Of a stretch of 64,000 bases of DNA, positions 52,401 to 61,500 are shown in pieces. The translations under genes were made by a program, and so were the position numbers. Within the stretch, counting starts at the first letter, position 1. The number at the start of each line of letters is the position of its first letter. The notes below the pieces were generated by a model. That model was not told where the DNA came from, ran no database searches, and was given only the letters and a program-made list of their open reading frames with translations. The stretch comes from Myoxocephalus aenaeus (taxonomy: Eukaryota; Chordata; Actinopteri; Perciformes; Cottidae): the NCBI GenBank assembly GCA_038501785.1, contig JBAMJR010000097.1:4547001-4611000 (forward strand), written 5' to 3'.

Positions 52401-53425
52401 TAGTTATGCCCATGACTTTTATGTTATGGGTTTAACTGCCGTGGTAACTTTCCATTTAAAGGGTAAAAAGGGCTTTTAGAGTTTTGAGCTCCTTTTCCAG
52501 TATGGTTTTAATCCTGACTTTTGAAACAATGACAGGGTTAACATTTGGCTCGTTGCAATGCTGTAAATTAAATGTCGATTAAATTGCAACTTTTTCCAAC
52601 AAATAATGAACCTTAACTTTTGTATTTCTTAATATAGGCTGGATCTTTTCCTATAAGGCCTAACTGTGTAACACTGTTGTAATGAATGAAGGGTTAGGTT
52701 CGACACTAGCATAAAAACAAAGAGGACGAAAATACAGATATTCTTCCTTGGATCTAACGTTACCCCTCAGACATGTTCTCGTCAGCGGCATCTCTGTGTT
52801 CCTTGGCCATCTTTCTCTTCCAGCACTCCTTTCCCATCAGCCTGGCTCCTTCTGTCGGTCGGTCTGCTGCCACGCAACCGGCAGACCTCTTCTTGGATCC
52901 TGACAGATGCTGCATCCTAGACGGCCTGTGTCTCCGTTTCCCATCTACACCAGAAACCTTTAACTTCTGCTGCAACCTCACTGTGATGTCTGAGGTCATG
53001 CGTTTGACCTTCCTCCGCCTCCTGAGATGCCGTCCAGTGTTATTCTCGGTGAAGGAGTCGGACTCTGGCCAGGAGGGCTGCCTAGTCCTGACCGGGCCTC
53101 TCATGACGGAGCGCCATCGGTTGGTGGAAGCCATGTCGTCAGAGTCACTGCAGTTGGCCACAGAGGCGGCGATGGTGGAGGAAGAGTTCTCCCTGAATCC
53201 TTTAGTCTCGTCCAAACTGGACTCAGAGGCCTCAATCCAGCATCGCCTGTGCTCCAGCGGATAGAAGGAAGATTCGCGATAGCGCTTGCGGACTCTGCGG
53301 CGGCGGATGGGCCGGCGTTGGTGCAGTGGACTCAGGACCATTTCCTCCCACAGCTCCCCCAGCTTGTTTTGCTCTGAGGTCTGCTCCAGAGCAGACACCA
53401 GGTCCTGCACCAGCTCATCCATCAT
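46420..53425 (-). CDS. gpatch2: gpatch2, G-patch domain protein 2, 3' incomplete
   Basis: This is the overall coding span. Exons 2-7 join without a frame break to 350 codons starting MMDELVQDLVSALEQ at 53425. Human GPATCH2 (about 528 residues) has the equivalent TMEELVHDLVSALEE, then a basic RRRRKVKRM cluster, then GLFTNDEGRQGDDEQSDWF. All three are present here in order, which makes the identity firm. GPATCH2 is a nuclear protein, and its C-terminal G-patch is a glycine-rich helicase-activating module reported to work with the RNA helicase DHX15. The segment between DDEQSDWF and IKKE is shorter and diverged compared with mammals. The remaining C-terminus with the G-patch was not located. The gene reads leftward. 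Confidence 0.9.
46577..46641 (-). CDS. gpatch2: gpatch2 exon 6 (65 bp)
   Basis: The acceptor is 'gtgttttacag' and the donor 'agaga|gtaaga'. It encodes GNGMPVFVERLRQFSQDPYQR plus two bases, read here in two parts as GNGMPVFVERL and RQFSQDPYQR. Alignment is to the human 'GNKRMVHFSPDSHHHDH' exon, which also begins in phase 0 with GN. Divergence in the middle is considerable, but splice phase and both flanking exons fit. Confidence 0.7.
46727..46812 (-). CDS. gpatch2: gpatch2 exon 5 (86 bp)
   Basis: The acceptor is 'gctgttgcag' and the donor 'agcaag|gtttaa', which is weak. In phase with exon 4 it encodes (G)YRYHPPLKQVPGSA followed by ACCIKKERRRLPSK. The human counterpart after 'PSRRG' is FQARLSRLHGMSSKNIKK, so the spacing from PS-x-RG to IKK is nearly conserved. 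Another frame of the same bases gives 'LRRKGGGFPAR', which looks tempting but would break the phase on both sides. Confidence 0.65.
46919..47053 (-). CDS. gpatch2: gpatch2 exon 4 (135 bp)
   Basis: The acceptor is 'cccatgtgcacag' and the donor 'cagagag|gtagtgg'. It begins (G)DDEQSDWFFEGDCG, almost identical to human GDDEQSDWFYEKES, and ends RPSQRG, which parallels human HPSRRG. The tryptophan-containing acidic motif is the best family signature in the gene. Incoming and outgoing phases both fit neighbouring exons. Confidence 0.92.
47852..47913 (-). CDS. gpatch2: gpatch2 exon 3 (62 bp)
   Basis: The acceptor is 'cttttctttgcag' and the donor 'agacaag|gtatta'. It encodes (G)ETSSTCSSDPGLFTNDEGRQ. 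The GLFTNDEGRQ core is identical to the human protein as remembered. The exon joins exon 2 after two bases of a glycine codon and leaves one base for exon 4. Confidence 0.93.
47914..52763 (-). other. gpatch2 intron 2 (4850 bp)
   Basis: Bounded by donor 'gaggg|gtaacg' and acceptor 'tttctttgcag'. It contains no recognised gene or intact transposon. C-rich stretches at 48.3-48.7 kb and 49.3-49.6 kb give chance reading frames on both strands. Confidence 0.75.
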
Positions 53426-53429
53426 GGTG
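52764..53429 (-). CDS. gpatch2: gpatch2 exon 2, start-codon exon (666 bp)
   Basis: The acceptor 'ggtctttggtttccag' is followed by CACC and two adjacent ATGs (53425 and 53422), a strong Kozak context. The 220 codons begin MMDELVQDLVSALEQTSEQ and include an Arg-rich RRPIRRRRVRKRYRES, the conserved RHLRRRRKVKRM (a likely nuclear-localisation signal), a second basic stretch SGSKKRSAG and an acidic end DAADENMSE. Human GPATCH2 starts about 24 residues earlier in exon 1, so fish may use the internal methionine equivalent to human 'TMEELV'. The exon ends two bases into a glycine codon. The large frame on the opposite strand is a shadow. Confidence 0.92.
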
Positions 53430-54599
53430 CTGGAAACCAAAGACCCAACATACAACAGGTCAAAACCAATAGATTAATCTGACATACAACAACCATGACA
53501 ATAAACAAAAGATGAATGTGACGCCAATGCTAAACGGCCTTATGATGCAGCACAGATGATCAATATTCTATCACGAAGAAAAAATACAAGATCAATAATT
53601 AAATCTTTATATCCAATAACTCACAGCAGCTAATTTCACTTCATATAAGATGTGGCTTTGTGGCAGTGTTGCCTGGGACCATGATCAGATGGGTAACTAT
53701 AGTAAAAGTACATTTAGAAACCTAATAGTGACATCACAGACCCTATGGCCTTCATTATTTATGATTATATGTGCAGGTGGACGATATAGTGAAAGTAGAA
53801 AGTACAAGGGCAGTATTTGATTTGTATTTTGTCTTGTATGTGATGAAATATCTTGATTTGTTTTCCAAGGTTAATTTAATCACCAAGTGTTTATGAGTTT
53901 CAAGAACATGTAATAATCACATTGTTATCAACATTGCAACATAACATTACACATAGCGACTTCTATCCATGATTGAAAGCGGTCTGTAACTATGGGTATT
54001 GCCAATGGCAATGTGTCGTCTTTGCTCTTCCACAGTGGTCTTCTCTCCAGACAGTTGTTGCCAACGGATCTGGCATGGCACATCCAACTAGGAGCTCCTT
54101 ATTGAGATCCAATCTGACCACTGGAGTTGACAAATGTCCTGCTATAACCTCCAGGTGTGGTTGTGCTCTCTCAACTAACGATGGACCAAGCATTTGCCAC
54201 GGGAACAGCGTTTCGAGGCTAATTCCATCTTTGAGTCTGGCAGTATCACATTATGGAGGATCACTCTGTAGCTCCCTTTGTTTGATTGCAACGGCGTTCA
54301 CGTGAAAGCGCGTCCGCGCGCGTCCGCAGCAGCGACGACAACAACAACACGGCGTCTGCATAACGAGCTTATACGACATCAGTGCAACGAGACAATAGCA
54401 GATGCATGCTCCGTGCAGACCGTGTTACATAACAACGTCTGCCATGTGAGCTCAGCACAAGGACAACAGCCTGAGCAGCCACGCGATCAGCGACACACGC
54501 CGTTACACGGCGTTTAGCATCGAGTCACAATGCGACTCTCGGCAGCGACCACGATGTCTTGGAATAAAAGGAAGAGCCCACTGTGTGTTTAGCACTCAC
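53430..54599 (-). other. gpatch2 intron 1 (1170 bp)
   Basis: Bounded by donor 'gcgactg|gtgagtgc' and the exon 2 acceptor. It contains a stretch at 53990-54300 open on both strands (minus: GPSLVERAQPHLEVIAG; not recognised, possibly decayed transposon coding sequence) and a very CpG-rich patch at 54300-54360. Confidence 0.75.
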
Positions 54600-54650
54600 C
54601 AGTCGCAGCTTGTCTTGTTGTGTTTTCTGCACAGCTGGGACAGCAGACGC
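54600..54650 (-). other. gpatch2: gpatch2 exon 1, mostly 5' untranslated
   Basis: The exon ends at a perfect donor, 'gcgactg|gtgagtgc', at 54600. The 5' end is uncertain; I place it just downstream of the ETS and CCAAT motifs. The frame that continues into MMDELV is open through this exon and beyond, with no stop from 54823 to 54600, but it contains no ATG, so translation probably starts in exon 2. Confidence 0.6.
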
Positions 54651-54680
54651 ACTTCCGCCCTGCTGTCCAGCCAATCAGGT
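54649..54680 (-). promoter_or_regulatory. ETS site and CCAAT box
   Basis: On the minus strand GGGCGGAAGTGCG (54649-54661) matches the ETS/GABPA consensus. About 10 bp upstream, CCTGATTGGCTGG carries an inverted CCAAT box (CCAAT on the plus strand at 54671-54675). Their position just upstream of the exon 1 donor supports a TATA-less CpG promoter. Confidence 0.55.
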
Positions 54681-54818
54681 GTCTCCGCCTCGCTGTGACT
54701 CTTCTGCAAAAACAGACCGTCACGCCGCCGCTGTTCTTGCAGATAAGGACCCACAAGTCCGCCTGCTGCGCTGCGGATAACACGACGTACTGAGCACCGT
54801 TCAGCTGATGTTACTGAT

Positions 54819-55097
54819 GTGAACTATTTTCAAATCCCCTGTATTACTGCAGTTTCCCTGCAATGTGTCTGTGACAGGAAACGTGTTGATCCGTCGTTGT
54901 GTATTGCTACTTTATTCCCTGTGGTGGGTAAAGAACATGCACGTGCATGTGGTACTCAATCTATCAGGGCTATAACTAGGATTGCAGAAAGATTAAGGTC
55001 ATGGGTCAAAGCCCCCCAACTACCCCAACAAATAAAGTCTATAATGTATGTATGTATGTATGTATGTATGTATGTATGTATGTATGTATGTATGTAT
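54819..55097 (+). mobile_element. Possible LINE 3' tail ending in an ATGT array
   Basis: A plus-strand frame (CDRKRVDPSLCIATL...) runs into 'aataaagtctataatg' and then directly into the ATGT array at 55044-55097. Ending in an AATAAA-like signal plus a short tandem repeat is typical of some fish LINE 3' ends. The protein is not recognised, so the call is inferred from structure only. Confidence 0.25.
55044..55097. repeat. (ATGT)13 tetranucleotide array
   Basis: Near-perfect ATGT repeats, 54 bp. Confidence 0.95.
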
Positions 55098-55593
55098 ATG
55101 TACATACTAGATACTCATAGAGAGGTGATAACTTCTGTAAAACTCATATTAAATAAATATTTATTTCAAAAGAAAGTTTTGACAAAAAGAATCAATCAAT
55201 CAAACTCAACACAACCAATACATCTGTCTAAAATAATCTCAGAGCATGTGTCTATTTTCCATATAATTAGTATCAACATGGGTATATCCAGGAAACGTCC
55301 TAGGAAATTATTAGGAAAAGGGAAAAATCTGAAAATAACAACAAATCAAAATTGTGTTTCAAACCCTCTTCAAATACAGTTTTTTTACTAAATATATTCG
55401 TACTTTGTGAAACTCATTATGTTCTTTGTTGTGACTTTGTCTGTGAGGTGTTGTTTCAACTCTACAGTGATTTTTAAAGGCTGAGTTTTGCGTTGGATTG
55501 CATTACATTGTCAGGTGAAGCATCCGTAGTACTCATGAAAGTACAATGCAGTCCAATACACTATGAATCCCACATAGACCTCAAAAGAGGGGA
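55098..55593. other. Unassigned AT-rich stretch
   Basis: No gene, repeat family or regulatory site could be supported here. Confidence 0.5.
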
Positions 55594-55888
<295 letters not shown>

Positions 55889-58179
55889 CCTCAGAAATTG
55901 ACATAGTTAAGTCAAACCTTCAATCACAGAATTTCAATAGAAATCAAACAGATTAAGATTGAACCTCATTTTAATGAATCTACATGTATGTAATATGGTG
56001 TTAATTTCTTCAAACAAAGTCCCAAAACATGTTACGTTTGTGGTTAGTTGTAGATTACAGTTATTCTATTACTTCTGTACCTTTTCAAACAATAGTGCCC
56101 TAATACATGTTTTATGATGTGTGACGACTCTCAGTAATGAAGAATCGTCTCTCAAAGCCAGTGTGTTGCTGAATGAAGCAACAAAAAAAGTCATTTACCA
56201 CTTCTTTCATCTCTCAGATGAAGGCAGCCCAAATAATACAAAAAAATAAAAGTCTGTGAAAATGAGTACAAAAGCCATTTAATCTCTCTCATCTTCCTCT
56301 TAATAACTGCAAATTTCCCCTTGGGCCCATGGGAGAGGGCCTCTCTGTGCCGCTGCCACCTTATCTGTCGCCTCCATATTTCGGAAAGCTGAGCGGCTCC
56401 CTCAGTACCCAGCCCCCGGCCTCCTCTCGCTGAGGCCTGTGGGGAAGCTGGGCTCCTGGGCCCACCATTGTTCTGGCCTGGGAGGAAAGTCCAGAGAGAG
56501 TCCTGAAAGCTGGAGAATGGGAATATTCTTTTCTTTTTTTAACTTGAGCCACTGCTTCATTAAGCGCCAGCCTTTCACAAGCAAACATATCAGAAACATC
56601 CCCCTTTCAGAGGCAGTAATTAGCAATTTGGAAACCTTGCCCCCTCAGGATATACAGTTTCAATTTAGTCAGCAGCTTTAGATTCTTAGGCACTTAATAT
56701 TCATTGTTTCTGCCATCTTCCCAATTTCTCGACGTACATTGTCTAGTCTTTCACTCGCGATAAAGTATTTTATCTTTCATGTAATTCTTCTTTTCAATGA
56801 GCCCTCTGCAAAAGAAGTTAATTTTTATAAATAATTTTCAAAGGGATTTCCAAAGAATGTGAGGGATATGATAGCAAAGTGCTCTTCAGGAAGTGCCAGG
56901 CTGAATATCATATTGAGCTTTTGCTTGATTGATCAAGTCCGGCTGTAAATAGTGTACTGGAAAGGTTCCTGCAACTTACTCTGGAGTTATATTGCAGAGG
57001 AAACCTCTCCAACTGATGACATGCATCAAAAAGTAAACGCGTTTCAAGTTGAAATGATCATATTTGATAAAAGGGCATCCAGACAGATAAAAAAACATCT
57101 TCAGTTTGCATGACTTGTAGTGTGACATTGGTGTTTGTATTGGCATGGCAAACCCTTTGCATGGATTTAACGGCAATGTTTGCAAACTGGTTATTAAGCC
57201 AAACCACATATTGTACCTCAGGGGGGCAAGACTGACACTTATCTTTGCCACCATGGAGTCTTTGTTTCAAAATGCTACCACTTCCATTCATTTCCAATCA
57301 GCATTGTCTAATGGAAATAATTGATTTTTGCCTCTTCTCCACAAATGGAAAACGCTTGTGATTAAACATTTTGTCTCCAAATCTAAATTCCAAGATCCCC
57401 ATCAACACTTGAGAAAGAAAAAGGCAACTCATTAAAGCAAAAAAAGAAAGAAGTAGCTAAGACGTGAAAAGAGGAGGCAGGGAATGAAATAATGAATGGA
57501 GTCCGAGTGAGCTATCTTTCCCAGGCAGAGCGCCACTAGGGATGCAAACTCTCAGCCACCAGAAATGAGCTACCTATCTGTGAAAAGAGTGACTGCTCCA
57601 TCCTATTTGATTTGGCTCTCCTATCATCTCTTAAGAAGATGTCAGCCTTGCTCTTCTATTGCTCTGAGCCTTTATCAACCCGGGGAGACGATTTCCCTGC
57701 AAAAAAAATAAAAAAATAGGAGGGGGAGACGCATTTCCGTGCCTTTCAGAGAGCAACACTAAAGAATAAGTGTTATGCGATAAAAAAAAAGGGTTGTTAA
57801 ATAGATCTGTCTATTTGTATGGTAATAATGATCGCTTAAAGACTCGGGGCTCCGTGACTTGTAAAACAAGGAAACACATCTGTATTCAGGTATTGTGTTA
57901 ACACAACTCTCCAAACGACCTTGTGAAACTTTCATACAGTAAAAAATGAATTCAATCCTCAGGTTTTTTTTCTTTGTTTTCATCATTCTTGTGCCCGTCC
58001 TTTGAGAGTGCCTAAAAGGTCCCTGCACTGAGCAAAGGTGCACATCTCAAACCACTGGAGCTCTTTTACCTTTTAAATGATCTTTGTCAGAGTTTTTTAT
58101 TGACAGATCTGGTACAGAGATTTAAAAATAAATATGTAATTCAGCAAGAAATATGTTAAAACATTTTTTTAATACTATC
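55889..58179. other. Gene-free stretch right of gpatch2
   Basis: No coding gene was recognised. The block at about 56.3-57.7 kb mixes GC-richer and ATTA-rich tracts without splice-bounded frames and could be conserved non-coding DNA. That is inference from texture only. Confidence 0.5.
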
Positions 58180-58333
58180 GCTGTAGAAGAAGTGATTAGA
58201 TCCGTACATAAGCAAAAGTAGCAATACCACAACTTACAATCAAGGAAAAGTCCTCCATTCAAATCTTTGCTTGAGTAAGAGTACAGTATTGACAGCAAAA
58301 ATTATATTATGCATAAATGGTTTGGTTTCAATA

Positions 58334-58334
<1 letters not shown>

Positions 58335-58426
<92 letters not shown>
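58335..58426. repeat. (TA)n microsatellite, 92 bp
   Basis: Uninterrupted TA run within the hAT copy. Confidence 0.97.
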
Positions 58427-58429
<3 letters not shown>

Positions 58430-58503
58430 TACATGTATTAGTGTTCTAGCAATGACATGTTTTCCCTTCCTCAAAAGTACCTAAGTACAGTGCTTGTATA
58501 AAC

Positions 58504-58539
<36 letters not shown>
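58504..58539. repeat. (AGT)12 trinucleotide array
   Basis: Perfect AGT units, non-coding context. Confidence 0.95.
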
Positions 58540-58545
58540 TCATTT

Positions 58546-61500
58546 CCGTTTTACTGAATATAAGCTACCTTAAATGACTGTCAAAAAGCCAACCTTGAGG
58601 TCTCTCGTTAGGATTCAAAGGCTCCAGTTTTCTTGTACCCTGGTGGAATAAGTTATTCACAAAATTATCTGGAAAGTCGGGCCATAAACCCCAAGTGCAT
58701 GTTTTTGTTGTTGTCAAGCAAATTACACAGTAAGTAGGGGTTGTCTGTTGTTCTGGGTACCTGGAGCCCTCCTGTACATCGTGTCAGATGCATCACTGCC
58801 ATGGGTGGCCCTGTCAACCTGCTCCACAAAGGTGCGTTTGACGTGTCAATTTAGCAGGTGGCTGGTTGAAGCTGAGCCCGGGTTAGTTGATCCTCTGATA
58901 TCTGCATTTGATATTTACTGTCTGTGTAAACAACAAACAGTTCAGCCCAAAAAGGTCTGCCATTGGGTTGTGTGAATAATGCAACTGATTCTTCAAGCAA
59001 AGAACCAGAAGGTTAGACGTGTATGTGACTGACAAGCCTCCACGCCACTGATGGCATAATAATAATGTTCCTTTTTTGGTATGAACAAATGCATAGAGTG
59101 ATGTAGCGGTTCTAACGGGTTAAGAAGGTAAAACATGATATTAAACAGAGGGAAATCAATGGGTCCTAATTTATGATGTTGTACAGACCTTCTACATGTT
59201 GACGTGTCGTGGAGGGAAAATTACAAATAATCGCCTTATCGGCTGTTCTTCTCCAGTGGATTGCCTCAGTAGGCCGTACCAGAGGCCATCCCGCCCAATA
59301 GCAGGCTCCTGGAACGAACAATAATTAACGTTATTACTGACACTTTTGCTTTTCCTGCTAATTAAAAGGTATTTTTTAAATAGCAGATAACTTGATTTGT
59401 CATAGAAAAGCACATATGTTACTAATAGAAATAATAGCAATGACTTTGCGGTATTCAATAGGCCCAGTAAGCCACGACAGTGTAACGACGAACCAACATG
59501 CACAATACCAGGTTTCCGAAACTGAAAGTCATTGAACAAATGGTAGTATCTATTCTACAATTATAAATATACTTTCTGACGAGCAGTCTCTACAAAACAA
59601 GTACTGTACTGTCCCTCGTTAATGACAGCATGGAAGACATGACACTCAGGCAACTCACTTGCCAAGAAATTGAGAACAAATTCAATGCGGGGCTGCACTG
59701 ATGAGTGAAAATACTTAAAATATGAAATGTCAGTGCTCATTGTCATGGGAAATTAACAGCTGAGTGATTGCTAGTCCAGTAAACAAGATGCAGCCCGTTA
59801 CACGAGGACAATGTTGACAGCTCAAGAGAGTGAGAGTAAACTAACATGTTGTCTTTATCCTCTCTGCCCACTTGTGCAGTGTAATGTATGGACTATTATT
59901 AACTGGTGGGTATGAGGCACATGGAAACATTTTCACTATGGATATTTACTGCTAAATAGTATTATTTAGTGAATAGAAATCTGATTTCACAAATACCAAT
60001 AACCAATCCAGTAAATATGAAGGAATCACAAAGATCCAGCACAAAGTACAAATCCCCAATAATTATAAGAATGTTGATTGTCAGGAAAGCACTGCATCAG
60101 ATGTAATGTCTTTATATTTTGTCTTCTCATAAAAAGAAGCATCTGCATTTTCAATAGTTTTATTTCAATAATGGCCACCTGTATGGTCGTCTCTGCCTAG
60201 TGGTCTGCGGCTCATACAGTGCCATGTAATAGCTTTGAGTCCAGATGTGGACCTTTATTACATATCATACCTCTCTTTCTCTCCTCACTTTTCCAGTCGT
60301 ATTCTACTATAAAACTACAAATCAAAAGCAAGATTCCCAGATTGTATAATTTATTTCTTCTCTATTTATTTGTTGTGTTTTTGGAGATCTGTCAGAGTGG
60401 TAAAATATGAGCAACATCAATCAAACACAGAAACATTAAAAAGCAATTATTGAACCAAGACACATGAGCAGTATTCAAGGCTTAGAGAAAACGTCCTTAG
60501 ACGTCTCACCACAAATTACGACTGTGTGCATTTTGTGTTAGTCCCTCACAACTGTATTACTCTCGTGCCCACTACTGAACAGAGGAGGAGGAGGAGGATG
60601 CAGAGTACACAAAGCTCTCCCGGCCCGGGGTGGAAAGCACTAGCGGTAGATTGATTAGCCTACTCGGTTTGGCTGATTAATCAGTCTGTTCGGTGGAAAC
60701 CAGCACCATTTATGGCTGATTATCTTCCCAGAGGGCAAAATCTCAAACATTAAAGTACAATCCCTAGAGGAACTTTCCAACCTCCATTTAAACCCAGCAC
60801 AACGCTTTATTTCGTTATTGAAAATGCTGCTTACGTTAGGTTTCATGAAGTTTCACATAACTGCTGTGGGAATATTAGGCTTTGGGTTTTAACATTTTAA
60901 TTTGATAATGGCCAACGTAGACGGTAAAAAAAATATTTCTCTCCAATTCATGCATTAAATTAAGCAAAAAATAACATGGCAGTTGAATTACTTATGGTTT
61001 TAATCTATACCCAGAACCCTCAAGCAGATCATCCAAAGATTTAGGCTAAAGAGGACGAGTCACCAAGCGTGAGAGCATCCTGCGTGAGGTGATGTCATTT
61101 ATTCGTTTGTACTCAGCTTATTCATGTCCGTTATGCCCTTTCTTTTTAATATAATAATAAACTTTATGCATTACTGTTTTCTGTATATAGAAACCAAAGG
61201 AGCTTGGACTTAATCCTGATGTAGAATAAAAGGCATTTCATTGTTTTAGTGTTCGTTAAAAAGCCTTTTGAACTAATATGAAGAAAAGATTTACTATGTA
61301 CTTTTAACTTTTTGCATTGACATATGAAATACCAACTTCCACATAAAATCAGAATAAAACATGAATAAAATATGTTTTATATTCACATATTTTCACATTT
61401 CTACATCGTGACCCATTTTGTGTTTATTTTTCTATGTTCATCTTTCTTATTTTCTTTAAAATGGTTTCTATCCTTTCTATTTGTTTAAAATGTGTTATTG

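Larger units (their letters stand above)
54290..54790. promoter_or_regulatory. CpG-rich promoter region of gpatch2
   Basis: CpG density rises sharply compared with the surroundings ('gcgcgtccgcgcgcgtccgc' near 54310, and clusters to 54785). The gpatch2 5' exon lies inside it. CpG-rich sequence at a housekeeping-type first exon is expected. In mammals the equivalent promoter is shared with SPATA17, but no divergent exon was found here. Confidence 0.6.
58180..58545. mobile_element. Degraded non-autonomous hAT copy
   Basis: 'agaagaagtgattagatcc', 'agcaaaagtagcaataccac', 'gaaaagtcctccattcaaa' and 'aaaagtacctaagtacagtg' follow the fish hAT family seen at 20.7 and 36.4 kb. A TA array and an AGT array have replaced or expanded within it. 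Neither terminus is intact. Confidence 0.55.

Noticed and set aside
52773..53264. 163-codon open frame on the plus strand
   Set aside because: It is the antisense shadow of gpatch2 exon 2, whose minus-strand translation matches a known protein and has proper splice sites.
59192..59310. Possible exon on either strand (plus acceptor 'gttcttctccag', minus acceptor 'ttgttcgttccag')
   Set aside because: Neither strand has a convincing donor or a recognisable protein; the plus reading stops after about 20 residues and does not resemble SPATA17.
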